A DNA stretch of 64,000 nucleotides from Himantopus leucocephalus (taxonomy: Eukaryota > Chordata > Aves > Charadriiformes > Recurvirostridae): positions 94,885,112 to 94,949,111 of the forward strand of contig RSEF01000001.1 in NCBI GenBank assembly GCA_003993805.1, read 5' to 3'. The position numbers and the translations under genes are program-made. The notes beneath the pieces were generated by a model that was not told the DNA's origin, ran no database searches, and saw nothing but the letters and a program-made list of their open reading frames with translations. Shown piece after piece: positions 24,251-34,912 of this stretch (position 1 is its first letter; the number at the start of each line of letters is the position of its first letter).

Positions 24251-27200
24251 ACCTGTTTTAATGTGTTTGTCATGTTTATCTTTAAAATAATGAATTATTT
24301 TAATCTTGCTGCTTCAGCATTTATATGTGAAAATGAGAGCTGTCTCTTTAATACATAATGTATCTTGTCTAAAACCATGCTGGATGATACACGTGCAAGG
24401 TTAGGTGGATCTACTTCAATCCAAAACAACTTCTGCAAAGAAATTTTACAACAGAGCTATAATCTACATCGTCCTCTCTGCTTTTCTGGCTCAAATGGTG
24501 TTAATGGTTGGGTTTTTGTGTTACCATCTTGTGGCATGAGTTTGGGGTGGATTACCCTGGAGTGGGTTACTGGCTTGTTATTTTTCCATCTGTTTGCTAG
24601 GCTCTTGTGTTCTGTAAAGAGTAGAATCCAAGCTTTGAGACTTCTCTGCTCAAAAAGACAAAATGGGCTTAGTAACTGCCACTTTATTCAAGCTTCTGTT
24701 CCAAATAATGGCAGTGTATTTTATTTGCTTCTCCACTATTCCTTACTCAAAACCAGTAAAATCTTTGTACCTGTGCCATTTTGTCTTAATGAGCAAAGTG
24801 CTTAACTGTCTTACTAATGTGTGTGTATTTCTAATGTTCCTCCCTAAAATTTGGGATGTCTTGCAAGTGTTATCAGTCTGCTTCCAGCTGTTGAATACGG
24901 GTGCGTTTCTTCAGTTATCTTGTGTCCTTCATTCTCTAGGCCAACGTTTCTCACATTCCTGTCTAGCAGTTGCTGTTATCCAAACCTTAGGTAGTAGACT
25001 TGTTTCCTTAAAACACCTTTTTCTGTTCTTAGGTATGCAACCTTTACCCAGCCTTTACTGAGTAACACTTCATATAAACCCCGTTGGTGTGGAGCAACAC
25101 TGTAACTGTACGCATGTAAGACTAAATGAGAGTAGGGAAATTCTCGGCAGGTACTTTTTGTCCTTGTCACCTCTAGTTTCCCTGTTATTGCACACTATTA
25201 ATAATGAAAAAAATTATATGAGGTTCTCTGGAGACAGGCTTTCTCATGTTACTCCTCAGGAAATGAGAAGTAGGGGGAGCGTAGGGGATAACTGCGCTCC
25301 AAAGCACTGCTTCCAGCTTCTGGGAAGGTGAGGAATGGCCCTTGTACTCTGTTGCCTTTGCCTTGGGGGACAGGGAAAGGTTTAGTGATGCGTGAGTTGC
25401 ACTGCCTGCAGCTGACTGCATTGGGGATTTCCTGCTTGCTTTTGCAACAAATTGGGAATTCTTAATGAGATGTGAAGTGAAAGGTACAGGCTTGGTTCAG
25501 GAAGCAGAATGCTTCTGACTCCCTTAAGTACATACATACATGGCTGGATTCCCTGCAAATTCATGTAGCCATTGCAGCACTGGATTGCTTACCCGGCAGT
25601 TCTGAAAGTACATTGATACAAGGATTACTGTGGGACTGAGTTTTTTGCACTGAATCTGGTAAGCTTTAGACTGGGAAAGACGTTGGGATGGACAAAGTGG
25701 TATTCTGATGTCTTTGGAAAATTAAGAATATGGCTGTTTTGGCACAGAACAAAACTTAATAAGGTGAGGAAAATATGAGTAATGCACCTTTCACAAATTT
25801 TTAAGCAGGATAATCCTTAGTAGATTTTAGTTTTGTTCAGAACTGAATCTATTTTGGGCAGATTGGGTCAAGGTTGGCAGTTTCACTCCAGTATAAACAG
25901 ATGTAAGATATTCGTAAACATTGAAACAGTACTGCAGAACTTGTCATAGAAACTACTTGAACTGCCTTCAGTTGTTCAAAAGCAAGTGCTTTTTCTTAAA
26001 GTGAGATTTGACAGGTCAAATAGAATTTTTTAATCTCTTCAAAAATGTAGGTCAAACTTGAATGAGTTTAACAAAAGCACCTAACTAGTTATCTTTATTT
26101 CATGAAAGGAGAAATTGGGGGAGAGATGCAAGTAGTGTCCTAGTGTCTAGTTTTTTTCTGTTATTTCAGTCCTGCCTTTGTGATAAGAATCTTTGTATAA
26201 AACAGAAGCTTGTGACTGACATAATACCCTTCACCCCGGAATTCCTCTGTATGAAACTATAGGCTCAACTCTAGCAAGTCTAAAGTACTTACTAAAATTA
26301 CATTTTTAGATGTCTCGGGCAGGGCATAAATTGTTCCCTTACTAGGCAGCTACTTCTCTTGTTAGCTGAACTTTGAGAACCAGTTTTATATTTCTTCAGC
26401 CAATAATGAGAGTCAGTTCTCTTCAGCAACTGTGGTGCTTGTGTACCTGTAAATAAGGCTATAGGTTACTTGCCCCAGGTAGAATCTCAGATGAGCGCTT
26501 AGTTTGTGTTGCAGTGTTTTGGTTTTTTTTTTAAAGACTTCTAGCTACAAGGATTTTGAATTTGCAGAGTAGTTAACATGCTTTTCTACCTACTCTGAGC
26601 CATTGTTTTTGTGCTGTGTTCATTCTCTCATTCCAGCATTCTTCCCTTTCATGGGCACTTATAATGGCTTACACTTGGAGTGGATTACATTTTTATAGTG
26701 TAATCATTTTACAGTGTTTTCATAATACTCTGCCTGACTGTAACCAGGCTTTTTGCTTGTGAAGGCTGCTGTCTGCTGTTACTTAGCTGTGAAAATATTC
26801 CTGGTGGCTTGTGGTCTTTTGAGGAGTGTAAAGAAGGGAAGAAGAAAGTTCTGTAGGCCTTCACCTGTGCACTGTTTCACATAAACCTAGTAGTCTTGCA
26901 AGAACATGAAAGGAAGTACCTGCTCTGAGATGTTCAGGCATACTTGGAGGAAAAACAGCTGCACAAGCCAAGCAGCAGTGGGACCCTTGGTCAAGCATAA
27001 AGGAGATGAGAAAGTTTTGGAGGCAGCGTCAAACAAGTGGCAGCTTGAACTCTTCATTTTGTGCTGTTGACAATAGTGGAGCAACGTAGCTGTGATTTGA
27101 TTTTGAGTCTTAAAACCAGACAATGATGCACAGTGCATAAAATTGATCCTGACAACTTAAAATTAATTATTCATCTTATCAGCTGGTAGTACTAATATCT

Positions 27201-29742
27201 CAAGGTTTTAAAATGTGATAGGAAAGACCTACAGAAAGTTTTCACTGAGTTCAGAGCTTCATCATATTTTCTGACTGTTGTCAAAATGTGTCATTCTTCA
27301 GTGCTTGGCTGTCAGTCTGAAGCTTTGACTTGTAAATTGTAACTTCTGTAGGACCAGGCAGGTCCTTAGAATTAGTCAGGAACAGCTTTTGCAGTGCGTT
27401 TCTAAGGATGATTGACCGTAAAGTGTGTGTCTGTAGTACAGAAAGAGATCTGCTCTCGCAAAATTCAGAGCGTGGGTTAAATGTGTGAAGATCCAAAGTC
27501 TTAGCTCAGTTAAGTAGCTTGCTTTAGTGTCAGCCTAGAACTCAACTTTAGCTGCGCCTCAAGTTAAAGTCAAACTTCTGCTGTTTTAACATATTAAGTA
27601 ACATCAGTTAGGTGGTAAGAGTCAAAATATGCTTTGTATAGTGTACCTGTAATAGTCTTGTTTTATTTCCAGAGCCTTAGGAGGTCTGTGTTCTGTGGTT
27701 ACTGTTCACTGTGTTGGTATAGCCAATTATTTTCACTTAAATTACACAATACTCACATTTTGGTCCATGACAACTGTTAACAGTTCTTAACGGCCTCTAA
27801 ATCATGCCGCCCTTCCTTTAAAATACATGTCACCTCAAAACTTTGTGATCTTACCACCCATCTTTGTATTCCAGTGATCCAAACCCAGAGCACCTAGAGA
27901 AAACCAGGTAAGTAAGGTAGACAATAGATTATCACAAACAGAAAAATGAGAAAATATCCTAAAACATTTTCTTTGAGAAATGTAAATGTGTTTCACAGTG
28001 GTGCAGAAGCAAGGAGGAGGCAGCACTACAAAAAAGGTATTAGTATTGATAGAATGTACACAGAAAAGGCACTGCCGCTTTCATGCTGATAGTGCCTAGG
28101 TGATATAGTCCTTGCCCTGGAGGAAATGACTCAGAAGGAAAGTTGTTCACCCCTTTTGTTTTCAATAAGCTCTTTCTTTGCTCCTCTGCTAAGAATGCCA
28201 GCAAAAAGAACATTATTTTTAATAGTAGTATGTGTAAATAGGGCTGTTACAGATCCAGTAATCTCTCCATACACGTTTTGGGAACAATTGCTGTAAGGAT
28301 CTGGACTGAAGTTTTGAAACCATTTATGCCAACAAGTAAAAACAGCTAGTGAGTATGGATTCTCTTCTTGAGCCTTTCTGAGGTAACCTGCATTGGGGCT
28401 ATAATAATGAAGAACTGGAAAGCGCTAGTACCAAATGAAATAAAATATTCTAAACAAAGCTTTAGGCCGTCTTCTGAGAAGGATCAATATGCCTAAGTGG
28501 ACATGTGAAATGTCCACAGCCCCTTCTCACTTGCTTTACATTGGAGAGACAGGCAGAGTTTCAACCATCAAAACTTCCTGGGAGGCTGCATATTGGCCTT
28601 TTAGCTAACTCTCATCTGTTTCCGGGTAAGAAACTGTTAATGGAAACCTTAAACAGTGTTAAGAATCCCAACAGCTCTGTTAAATGCAGTAGCACCTGAG
28701 TTGCTAGACAAAAAGAGGCTGCAGGACACCTTGCATACCTCTGTTTTATAGGAAAAATAGATGTTTACGTGCAGAAGGGGAATGTGCTTTGATCTATGCC
28801 ATTGCAGGCTCTTTGGGCCAGCCAATGTATGGCTTGGTTTGATGGTGTTTGGATAGTTCGCTCTTAGGCATCCAACTCTTGCCTTGTGGGCAGGATAAGT
28901 ACATAACTAAGACCAGTAAATTTCGTTGTGACAAGAACAGTAAAAGCATTGTGGTGTTAAACACCAGAGCATCTGCTACCCTTAATAGGTAGGGATTGAG
29001 TCCATAATCTCCACGCTGTGCTTCATAGACTTCTTGATTAAAGCTGATATTTCCACAGTTGGGTAAGACTTGGTCTATCTATTCATGCAAAACGAACCAG
29101 GGTGAATACAGATTCCATGGTATGTGTCCAGGTATCTGCATAAAACAAAACAACCCAAACATTTCAACTGATTTGTGATTTGCTTATTTAGTGTTACTTA
29201 ATAGAGGCTAAGGAACGAATAACTAAGAAAACAGAATTCTTTACTGCTGTGTTCAGGCATACAGAGGCGCAGTGCATCAGTGCCAACTTCTCTTGCTTCT
29301 GTAGCTGTTTTGAAGAAGCATGCTGCTTCTTAAATGCAGTACAGGAAGCACCTGCTGTATGGGCTCAGATCACAGAAGTGGAGTTTGCTGAGAGTGAACA
29401 TAAAGCTAAACTGCTGCTGCTGACACTTTTCATTATAGAAATCTTTGGTGATGGGTGATTAAAATATGTCATCCCAGCAATCTGGATTACTGTTTTAAGT
29501 TACGTGAGCACTAGATGGGGCTGTTGCTCCGCATCCTCCTGACTGAAAACTTATGACGCACCCCTGTGACAGGAAATCAAGGCGTTTCAGTGTGGGCTGT
29601 CTTGTTTCTGCTGCAAATCTAAAGCATCTAGCTGGGCTGAAATGTTGTAGGTGGTGAGATGCATGAACCAAAAACTACAATCCCCACAAGGTGTTTCTCA
29701 ATGTAAAAAGAAAATAGGAAAGCCAACCTAAAATAAACACAC
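24251..29742. other. Intergenic region between the YBX3 and SYCE3 3' ends
   Basis: The two genes converge here. The frame at 24365-24805 is open for 146 codons but shows no protein family, no splice context and T-rich composition. I regard it as chance. No repeat family or RNA gene was recognised. Confidence 0.7.
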
Positions 29743-31352
29743 TTTATTAGTCAAGGAAAAGTATAATCAACTTGCTGTATTGTTTTTCAAGGAACATGCA
29801 CTGTTCATGACTGCTCCATGTCCCTAACTCTCCTCCAGTTATCATCACCCAACTGGAAACAAAATGTTGGAGAGGAAGAGGCAGACCCAGTCTACTCAGC
29901 CAGCAGGATTCCCCAGGCAGAGAACATGCTGTGCACCCAGGCGCATCTGTTGGTTGTCTCTTCCCAACTTCCGTCCCTACCACCCATCGCCGTTAGGTGT
30001 TTGTGGTCATGTGAATGAGAGCTTTCAGGAGTCAGAAAAAGGGTGGCAGAGGTGACGTGTTCACAGGTATCCCCAGTGCTCCTCCAGTGAACTCATTCTG
30101 TTCCTTCACAGCAGGGTCACCTAGTGCCTCAGTGTAAGCACTTGTCTTTGAGACTAAATTGGTGCCCCATGGTTAATAGCCTGTCATTTGTCTGCTTTTT
30201 GGTGAGGAGAAAATTAAGGTGCTCTTAATGCTTTCTGGTGCTGTAATGCCTTCTGCCTCAGTAGTTATACAGAAAAAAAAAATACGTGTTTTTTCCAAAA
30301 TTTGGAAAGGAAAAGTTGTAAAGTGAGGAGACTTGAGGACTGAAAAAAATTTGAGGAAGCATCTGGTAACAGCTAGTCTCTCTGTGGCTCTTCACTCTGG
30401 AGAAACAGTATTAAGTGATCCTTCCAATCACAGGAAATAGGATTCAATTTCATGTAAAAAATAAAATTTCACTGAATGTCACATGCAATTAATTAAAAGA
30501 CATTTTTTAAAAGTGTTGGTTTTGAGCAGTATTCTCTATTCTCAGTGGGTCTCCTAGATTAAAATTATTTTTTTTTTAAAAAACACTGGCCACCTGGTTT
30601 AAATGTCTAAAGGAAAACTGAGCTTTCTGGAAAACCTACAGTCAATCTATACTTAGCACTTTATGGCCAAACAGTCACACAAAATCACAAAATTCAGCTG
30701 TTAAAGACAGTGCCTCTTCAAAGAATTTAGTATTTAACACAGACTTAAACCAGGACAAGAATGAAAACAATGTAGTCATAGGTACCAATGTGACAACATG
30801 TCATTAAAAATCTTCCAGAGAAGATTAACTTGCACTTAATCAAAATGCAAGTTTCCTTGTGCTGCTCTGCCATTTTGCCCTACCTTGGCTGGAATGAAGA
30901 CCTACCTGCTGGAAAATCAAGGGTAGAACTCAAAGTTTGCCATGAAAGGCATGTGCTGGTGCAATACCACTGTGACGGTCCACTGTATTCCCCCTGCCCC
31001 CCACCCCATTTGTTCAGGTGTCAAAGAATTCCATGTATATTGATGATGAAGTGGGTATGATCTTCCAGGAAGAAAGACACAGAAAGAATCTAAGTTGTGT
31101 ATGCACACACACTACAAGGATTACTGATGAGCATAATAAAAATAGACACATAGTTACCTTTTACCATCAATAATATAAATATATATATGTGTAATCTCAT
31201 TAAAATACTTCCATAGATGTATACACATAAGTAGTTCTTAGTAAGATGAAAGCAAATCCATTTTCCACAGGGTCTGTAAAGCCTCCACAGCTGGAATACA
31301 AAAAGACTGCAGTTGTTTTCCAAGGGATGTAGTCCTGCCAGCGTGGCTGAAT
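29743..31352 (-). other. SYCE3: Probable SYCE3 3'UTR with poly(A) signal
   Basis: No AATAAA on the - strand is closer to the stop than 29748-29743 (read on + as TTTATT). That hexamer is followed, in the direction of transcription, by a GT-rich element (GTGTGTTTATTTTAGG). This gives a 3'UTR of about 1.6 kb. The assignment is by inference. An unrecognised non-canonical signal nearer the stop would shorten it. Confidence 0.5.
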
Positions 31353-32741
31353 TCAATTTACTCCTTTTTTTTCCTCTTCACCTTTAGATTCAGTCTGCAC
31401 ATCTTGCCATTTCTTCTCAATTTCTTCTTTGCAACTCAGGAAGGCATCTTCCAAACGCCTCATGGAGTTGGCCACATCTGGGTTGGTACGTATGACTACC
31501 ATGTCATAAGCCATCCAGGTTGCCTGCACTACAGATCCAACAGATACTACTAAGCCAGGAATTTTGGCTAAATAAAAGCACTGGCTGATTAAAAAAAAAA
31601 AACGAATAAAGGACATGAATTATTATTGGTCCAGATCTTATGTCAGAGAAGGCCTGCTGTAAGTGGAAACTGCCCACAGTAATACTCAAGATTAAATAGA
31701 AGTATTACTTCTTTATGTCTCAAAATACTTCAGAATGGAAGTATACTGATAGAAATTACAAAAGTGAGATAGACACTTTTACCTAAAAACTACAACAAAA
31801 TAGGTAATCAAAAAAAACTACAACAAAATAGGTAATCAAAAAGAAAGGTTCAATAGCCTGTTTAAAAATAAATGAACCAAAGAACCCTCTCTCCAGACCA
31901 GTTACAATCAGGAGGCTTATGTTAAGTGAGGAAGAGTAAGATCAAGGAGGCTGCAGCATAGAAATGAAAGGCTTTAAGAACAACCTCAATAATGAAATTG
32001 ATTTTGAAATAACGAGGATCTGATAAAGCACAGCACATAGTTTTAGCATTTATTTCATACTTTCCCTTTTCTTTTACCATATATTGACTGTAGTTTTCCC
32101 AATGGCACTCATAAATTGTGTTTAATTACAAATAGTTTAAATAACAGTTTCCATCTATTCTTGTTAGTTGCACACAGTTTCTAATAGAATTGTTGCAGAA
32201 CATGGAGAGGAATATGCAATCCTCTCCATACATAGAGGACTATGATTAAATTTGCAGAGAAGCAAATTCTAGCTGAGGAATTAGATGTGTCAAGTACTGC
32301 CCTGAGAGCTACTATGTACCCCAGGTTTTCAGAATTAAATCTCATTTTATATACTAAGTTTTAATAATTGCAAATTAAATACCTTAGCATTATTTCTGTT
32401 TTCAAACATCACTCTGAACTGAACATTGATCACCTATTTTCAATACTGAGTCATCTGAAACGTCAAGATTATTTGCATGTTTTCTCCCAATTAATTAGGG
32501 CATTAGTTGATGGTAATTGTTCCACTTACATTTCTATCACACAGAAGTTTACAGCAATAAATACAAATAATGAATCTTCAATGTCTTCACTGTAGTAGAC
32601 AAATCCGTATCATTCTCAATAAAGACCTGTACCTGTTAGTTTTTCCATTTCTTCCAGAAGTTTTTCTAAGTCCCTGTTCAGGTCCTCCACCATTTTTACC
32701 ATGTTATCATAGTTTCTTTCCTGAGGTTCTGATTCAGCCAT
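31353..32741 (-). CDS. SYCE3: Synaptonemal complex central element protein 3
   Basis: SYCE3 is a small coiled-coil protein of the synaptonemal complex central element. It helps SYCP1 assemble and recruits the other central element proteins during meiotic prophase (family knowledge). Coding exons on the - strand are 32741-32633 (ATG, 36 codons plus G) and 31528-31353 (stop), with donor G|GTACAG and acceptor CTGTAG; the split codon is Val. The product is 94 residues, against 88 in human. Close matches to the family include ERNYDNM.KM at residues 8-17, DLEKLLEEMEKLTVQATWMA around 24-43, YDMVV.RTNP and SMRRLEDAF.SCKEE.EK.W. The C-terminus differs, with a longer Glu/Lys-rich tail (ESKGEEEKKGVN). 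The acceptor AG sits directly before the ATG, so the 5'UTR lies on at least one upstream exon. The gene is antisense to, and between, YBX3 and STYK1. Confidence 0.95.
31529..32632 (-). other. SYCE3 intron between the coding exons
   Basis: On the - strand the donor is GTACAG and the acceptor ATCTGTAG. It contains a 28-bp imperfectly bounded tandem repeat at 31785-31842. Otherwise it is featureless and A/T-rich. Confidence 0.9.
31785..31842. repeat. 28-bp tandem duplication (2 copies)
   Basis: The unit CTACAACAAAATAGGTAATC plus an A run starts at 31790 and again at 31818. The copies are identical apart from the end of the A run. It lies inside the SYCE3 intron. Confidence 0.9.
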
Positions 32742-33559
32742 CTACAAGGAAACCATGAATTTCATACTTTTTTTTATTTTTAAGTGAGTTGATTATCAGT
32801 TGAAAGTAACATTGCAAGAAATTAAAAAGTGTAGAAAGAATTACACTCAAATTCGCTGTGTTTGTGCGAAATAGATATTTTGGTATCAGTAATAACAAAG
32901 ATCCCTGTGTAAAACACTTCATTAGAAATTTTTATATGTTATCCTGTTACAGTTGTCTTCAAGCTTCTTTCCCAGATACTCTGATGTAGGGCAATCCTAA
33001 TTTTCATAGTTAGTTGTAAAATCCCCATTTGTACCCAGTGTTTCACACTTGAATGCTACAGCCAGGTAAGTACATACATGAAGTTCAGTCACAGTATAAG
33101 CAGCTAAGTGTTTGTGATTTACTAACTTCTACTTAAGTTGTAGGTAGTAAAACTTCAGGAAGTAAAATTGCTTGGGGCAAAAAGATTTAGATGCCCAATT
33201 TATGCAATTAAAAGTTTCAGAACCTTGATATTAACCAAAAATGTGACACATAGCCTTGCCTTTAACGTCCTTTTCTGAAAACCACTGATGGATGGGACAA
33301 AACTAGGGAGGAGATGGAAGAGGTTCACTGTAGTGATGATACACGTCACACAGCAGGCATAGTTTTTTGTCAGCTTTCTTATTTTATATATGATTTCTCA
33401 AACTCAGTCGTTAGCCTTCCGTGTCTTACTGTCAATAAATGTGGAAGGAATGCAAGGGTTTATAATGGCTTTACGGCATTTTAAAGCAATGCCAAGCCTT
33501 ATCAAGAGGCTGCATGTTCCAGGGCCTCTCTTAGCACAACTTATTTCATTCGGTAGCCG

Positions 33560-34560
33560 TGTGCCGGCAGACCCTCTACCCCGGAGACCTTAAAAATCCC
33601 CCACCTCTTGTTGTACCACATAACGGCCACGCTCGAACTTCCCACTGGGGGGAAGCGCCGCTGGGCCGAGCCCGAAGGCCCTGTGTGGAGCTCCCCTCAG
33701 AGGGTGGCCGTTGCCCGCCCGTCACCAGCCCTCACCCCGCGACCTGCTCCCTCCCTACCGAGGGGAAAGGCCTCTCTCCCGCCCGCCAGCCCGCCCTGCC
33801 GCCGGACCGCCCTGCCCAGCCGCCCCCACCAGCCCCTCACCCTCCCCCTTCCCCGCCGACGCCAACCGCTCCGCCCCCGAGCCCCAGGGGCCCGCGCGCC
33901 CCCGCCTCCCGCCTCCCGGGCTGGGGGCAGGAGCGGGCGGGAACGGGACACCAAAAAAACCGCTGCGCTGTCCTCCCCGTCCTTTCGTGCCCGCTCTGCC
34001 CGCGAGCTCACGAACTCGATTAATTCTGTGTTTCACGAAAACAAGCAGTTGGGTGAGGAGTTAGGCGGCCCAAGGACAGAAAGGGGACAGGCACGGTTTT
34101 GGTCCCCGCCCCGCGGCAGCGAGGCGCTCCGCGGCTCTGGGCCCGGACTGTGGCAGGGCTCGCTGTCCCGCCACCCCACCTCCTTCCAGCGCACCCGCAG
34201 CCGGTCCTGGGCCGCGGCACGGCGGGCCCCTCAGCCAGCCTGGCCACCCCCGCCGGCCTCTGGGGCCGGCCGGGCCTGCTGGGCAGCGCCTCGTCCCCTG
34301 CCTGCCGCGGTGCCGTAGTTGCCCTTCCCCGGCGGCTGGACAACAGGAGGTAACCCCCTCCCCCTGCTTACGGCCCCTCTGGCTGTCCCCCCAGCGCCCC
34401 CCCGGTCTGGATGGCCCCCTTGGGTTAGGCCGGTGCGGGGCCTCCCCTCACCCTTTTCCGCCCGCCCCGAGTCACAGCCGGCTGCCGGCACCAGGTGGGC
34501 TGCGGGCTGCAGTTCCGGGAATCGTCCTGAAAGTAACCCAAAAGTTACATCTTGAGCCCA
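33560..34560. promoter_or_regulatory. CpG island, probable SYCE3 promoter
   Basis: About 1 kb of CpG-dense, G+C-rich DNA, starting about 0.8 kb upstream of SYCE3 exon 2. It is the only such island in the window apart from the 5' edge. On the - strand a good donor (GGCC|GTAAGC) is visible near 34368, which could end a non-coding SYCE3 first exon. On the + strand there is a weaker one at 34350 (AG|GTAACC). GGGCGGGAA at 33935-33943 fits an E2F-type site, which is common in germline-gene promoters. The long frames here (for example 33608-34318) run through Pro/Arg/Ala-rich, CpG-biased sequence and are not convincing genes. Confidence 0.6.
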
Positions 34561-34641
34561 GAGTTTCAAAGTTGGGTGGTGCTTCTGCTTCTTTTTTGTG
34601 GGGGTTCATCTCCCCGCCTGCAAGATGGAAGAGACTTCAGA

Positions 34642-34912
34642 CAAGGGCCTGTAGTGACAGGACAACGTGCAATGGCTTTAAACTGAAAGAGGGTAGATGT
34701 AGCTCAGGTATAAGGCAGAAATTCTTTACTCCGAGGGAACAGGTTGCCCTGAAAAGCTGTGGATGCCTCACCCCTGGAGGTGTTCAAGGCCAGGCTGGAT
34801 GGGGCTTTGAGCAACGTGGTCTAGTGGGAGGTGTCCCTGCCCATGGCACCGGTGTTGGAACTAGATGATCTCTGACCGTCCCTTCCAATCCAGGCTGTTC
34901 TGTGATTCTATG
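34642..34912 (+). mobile_element. CR1 LINE 3' fragment
   Basis: Reads GCCTGTAGTGACAGGACAAC, GGTTGCCCTGAAAAGCTGTG, CACCCCTGGAGGTGTTCAAG, GCCAGGCTGGATGGGGCTTT and the tail CCCTTCCAATCCAGGCTGTT followed by CTGTGATTCTATGG. All are CR1 3' landmarks. It sits at the downstream edge of the CpG island. Confidence 0.92.

Noticed and set aside
24365..25061. Two overlapping + strand frames downstream of YBX3
   Set aside because: T-rich, hydrophobic translations without recognised similarity or splice signals. They begin just after the YBX3 poly(A) site.
33608..34353. Long open frames (up to 236 codons) on both strands of the CpG island
   Set aside because: Pro/Arg/Ala-rich translations on several overlapping frames are expected where stop codons are rare in G+C-rich DNA. 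No family, start context or splice structure supports them.
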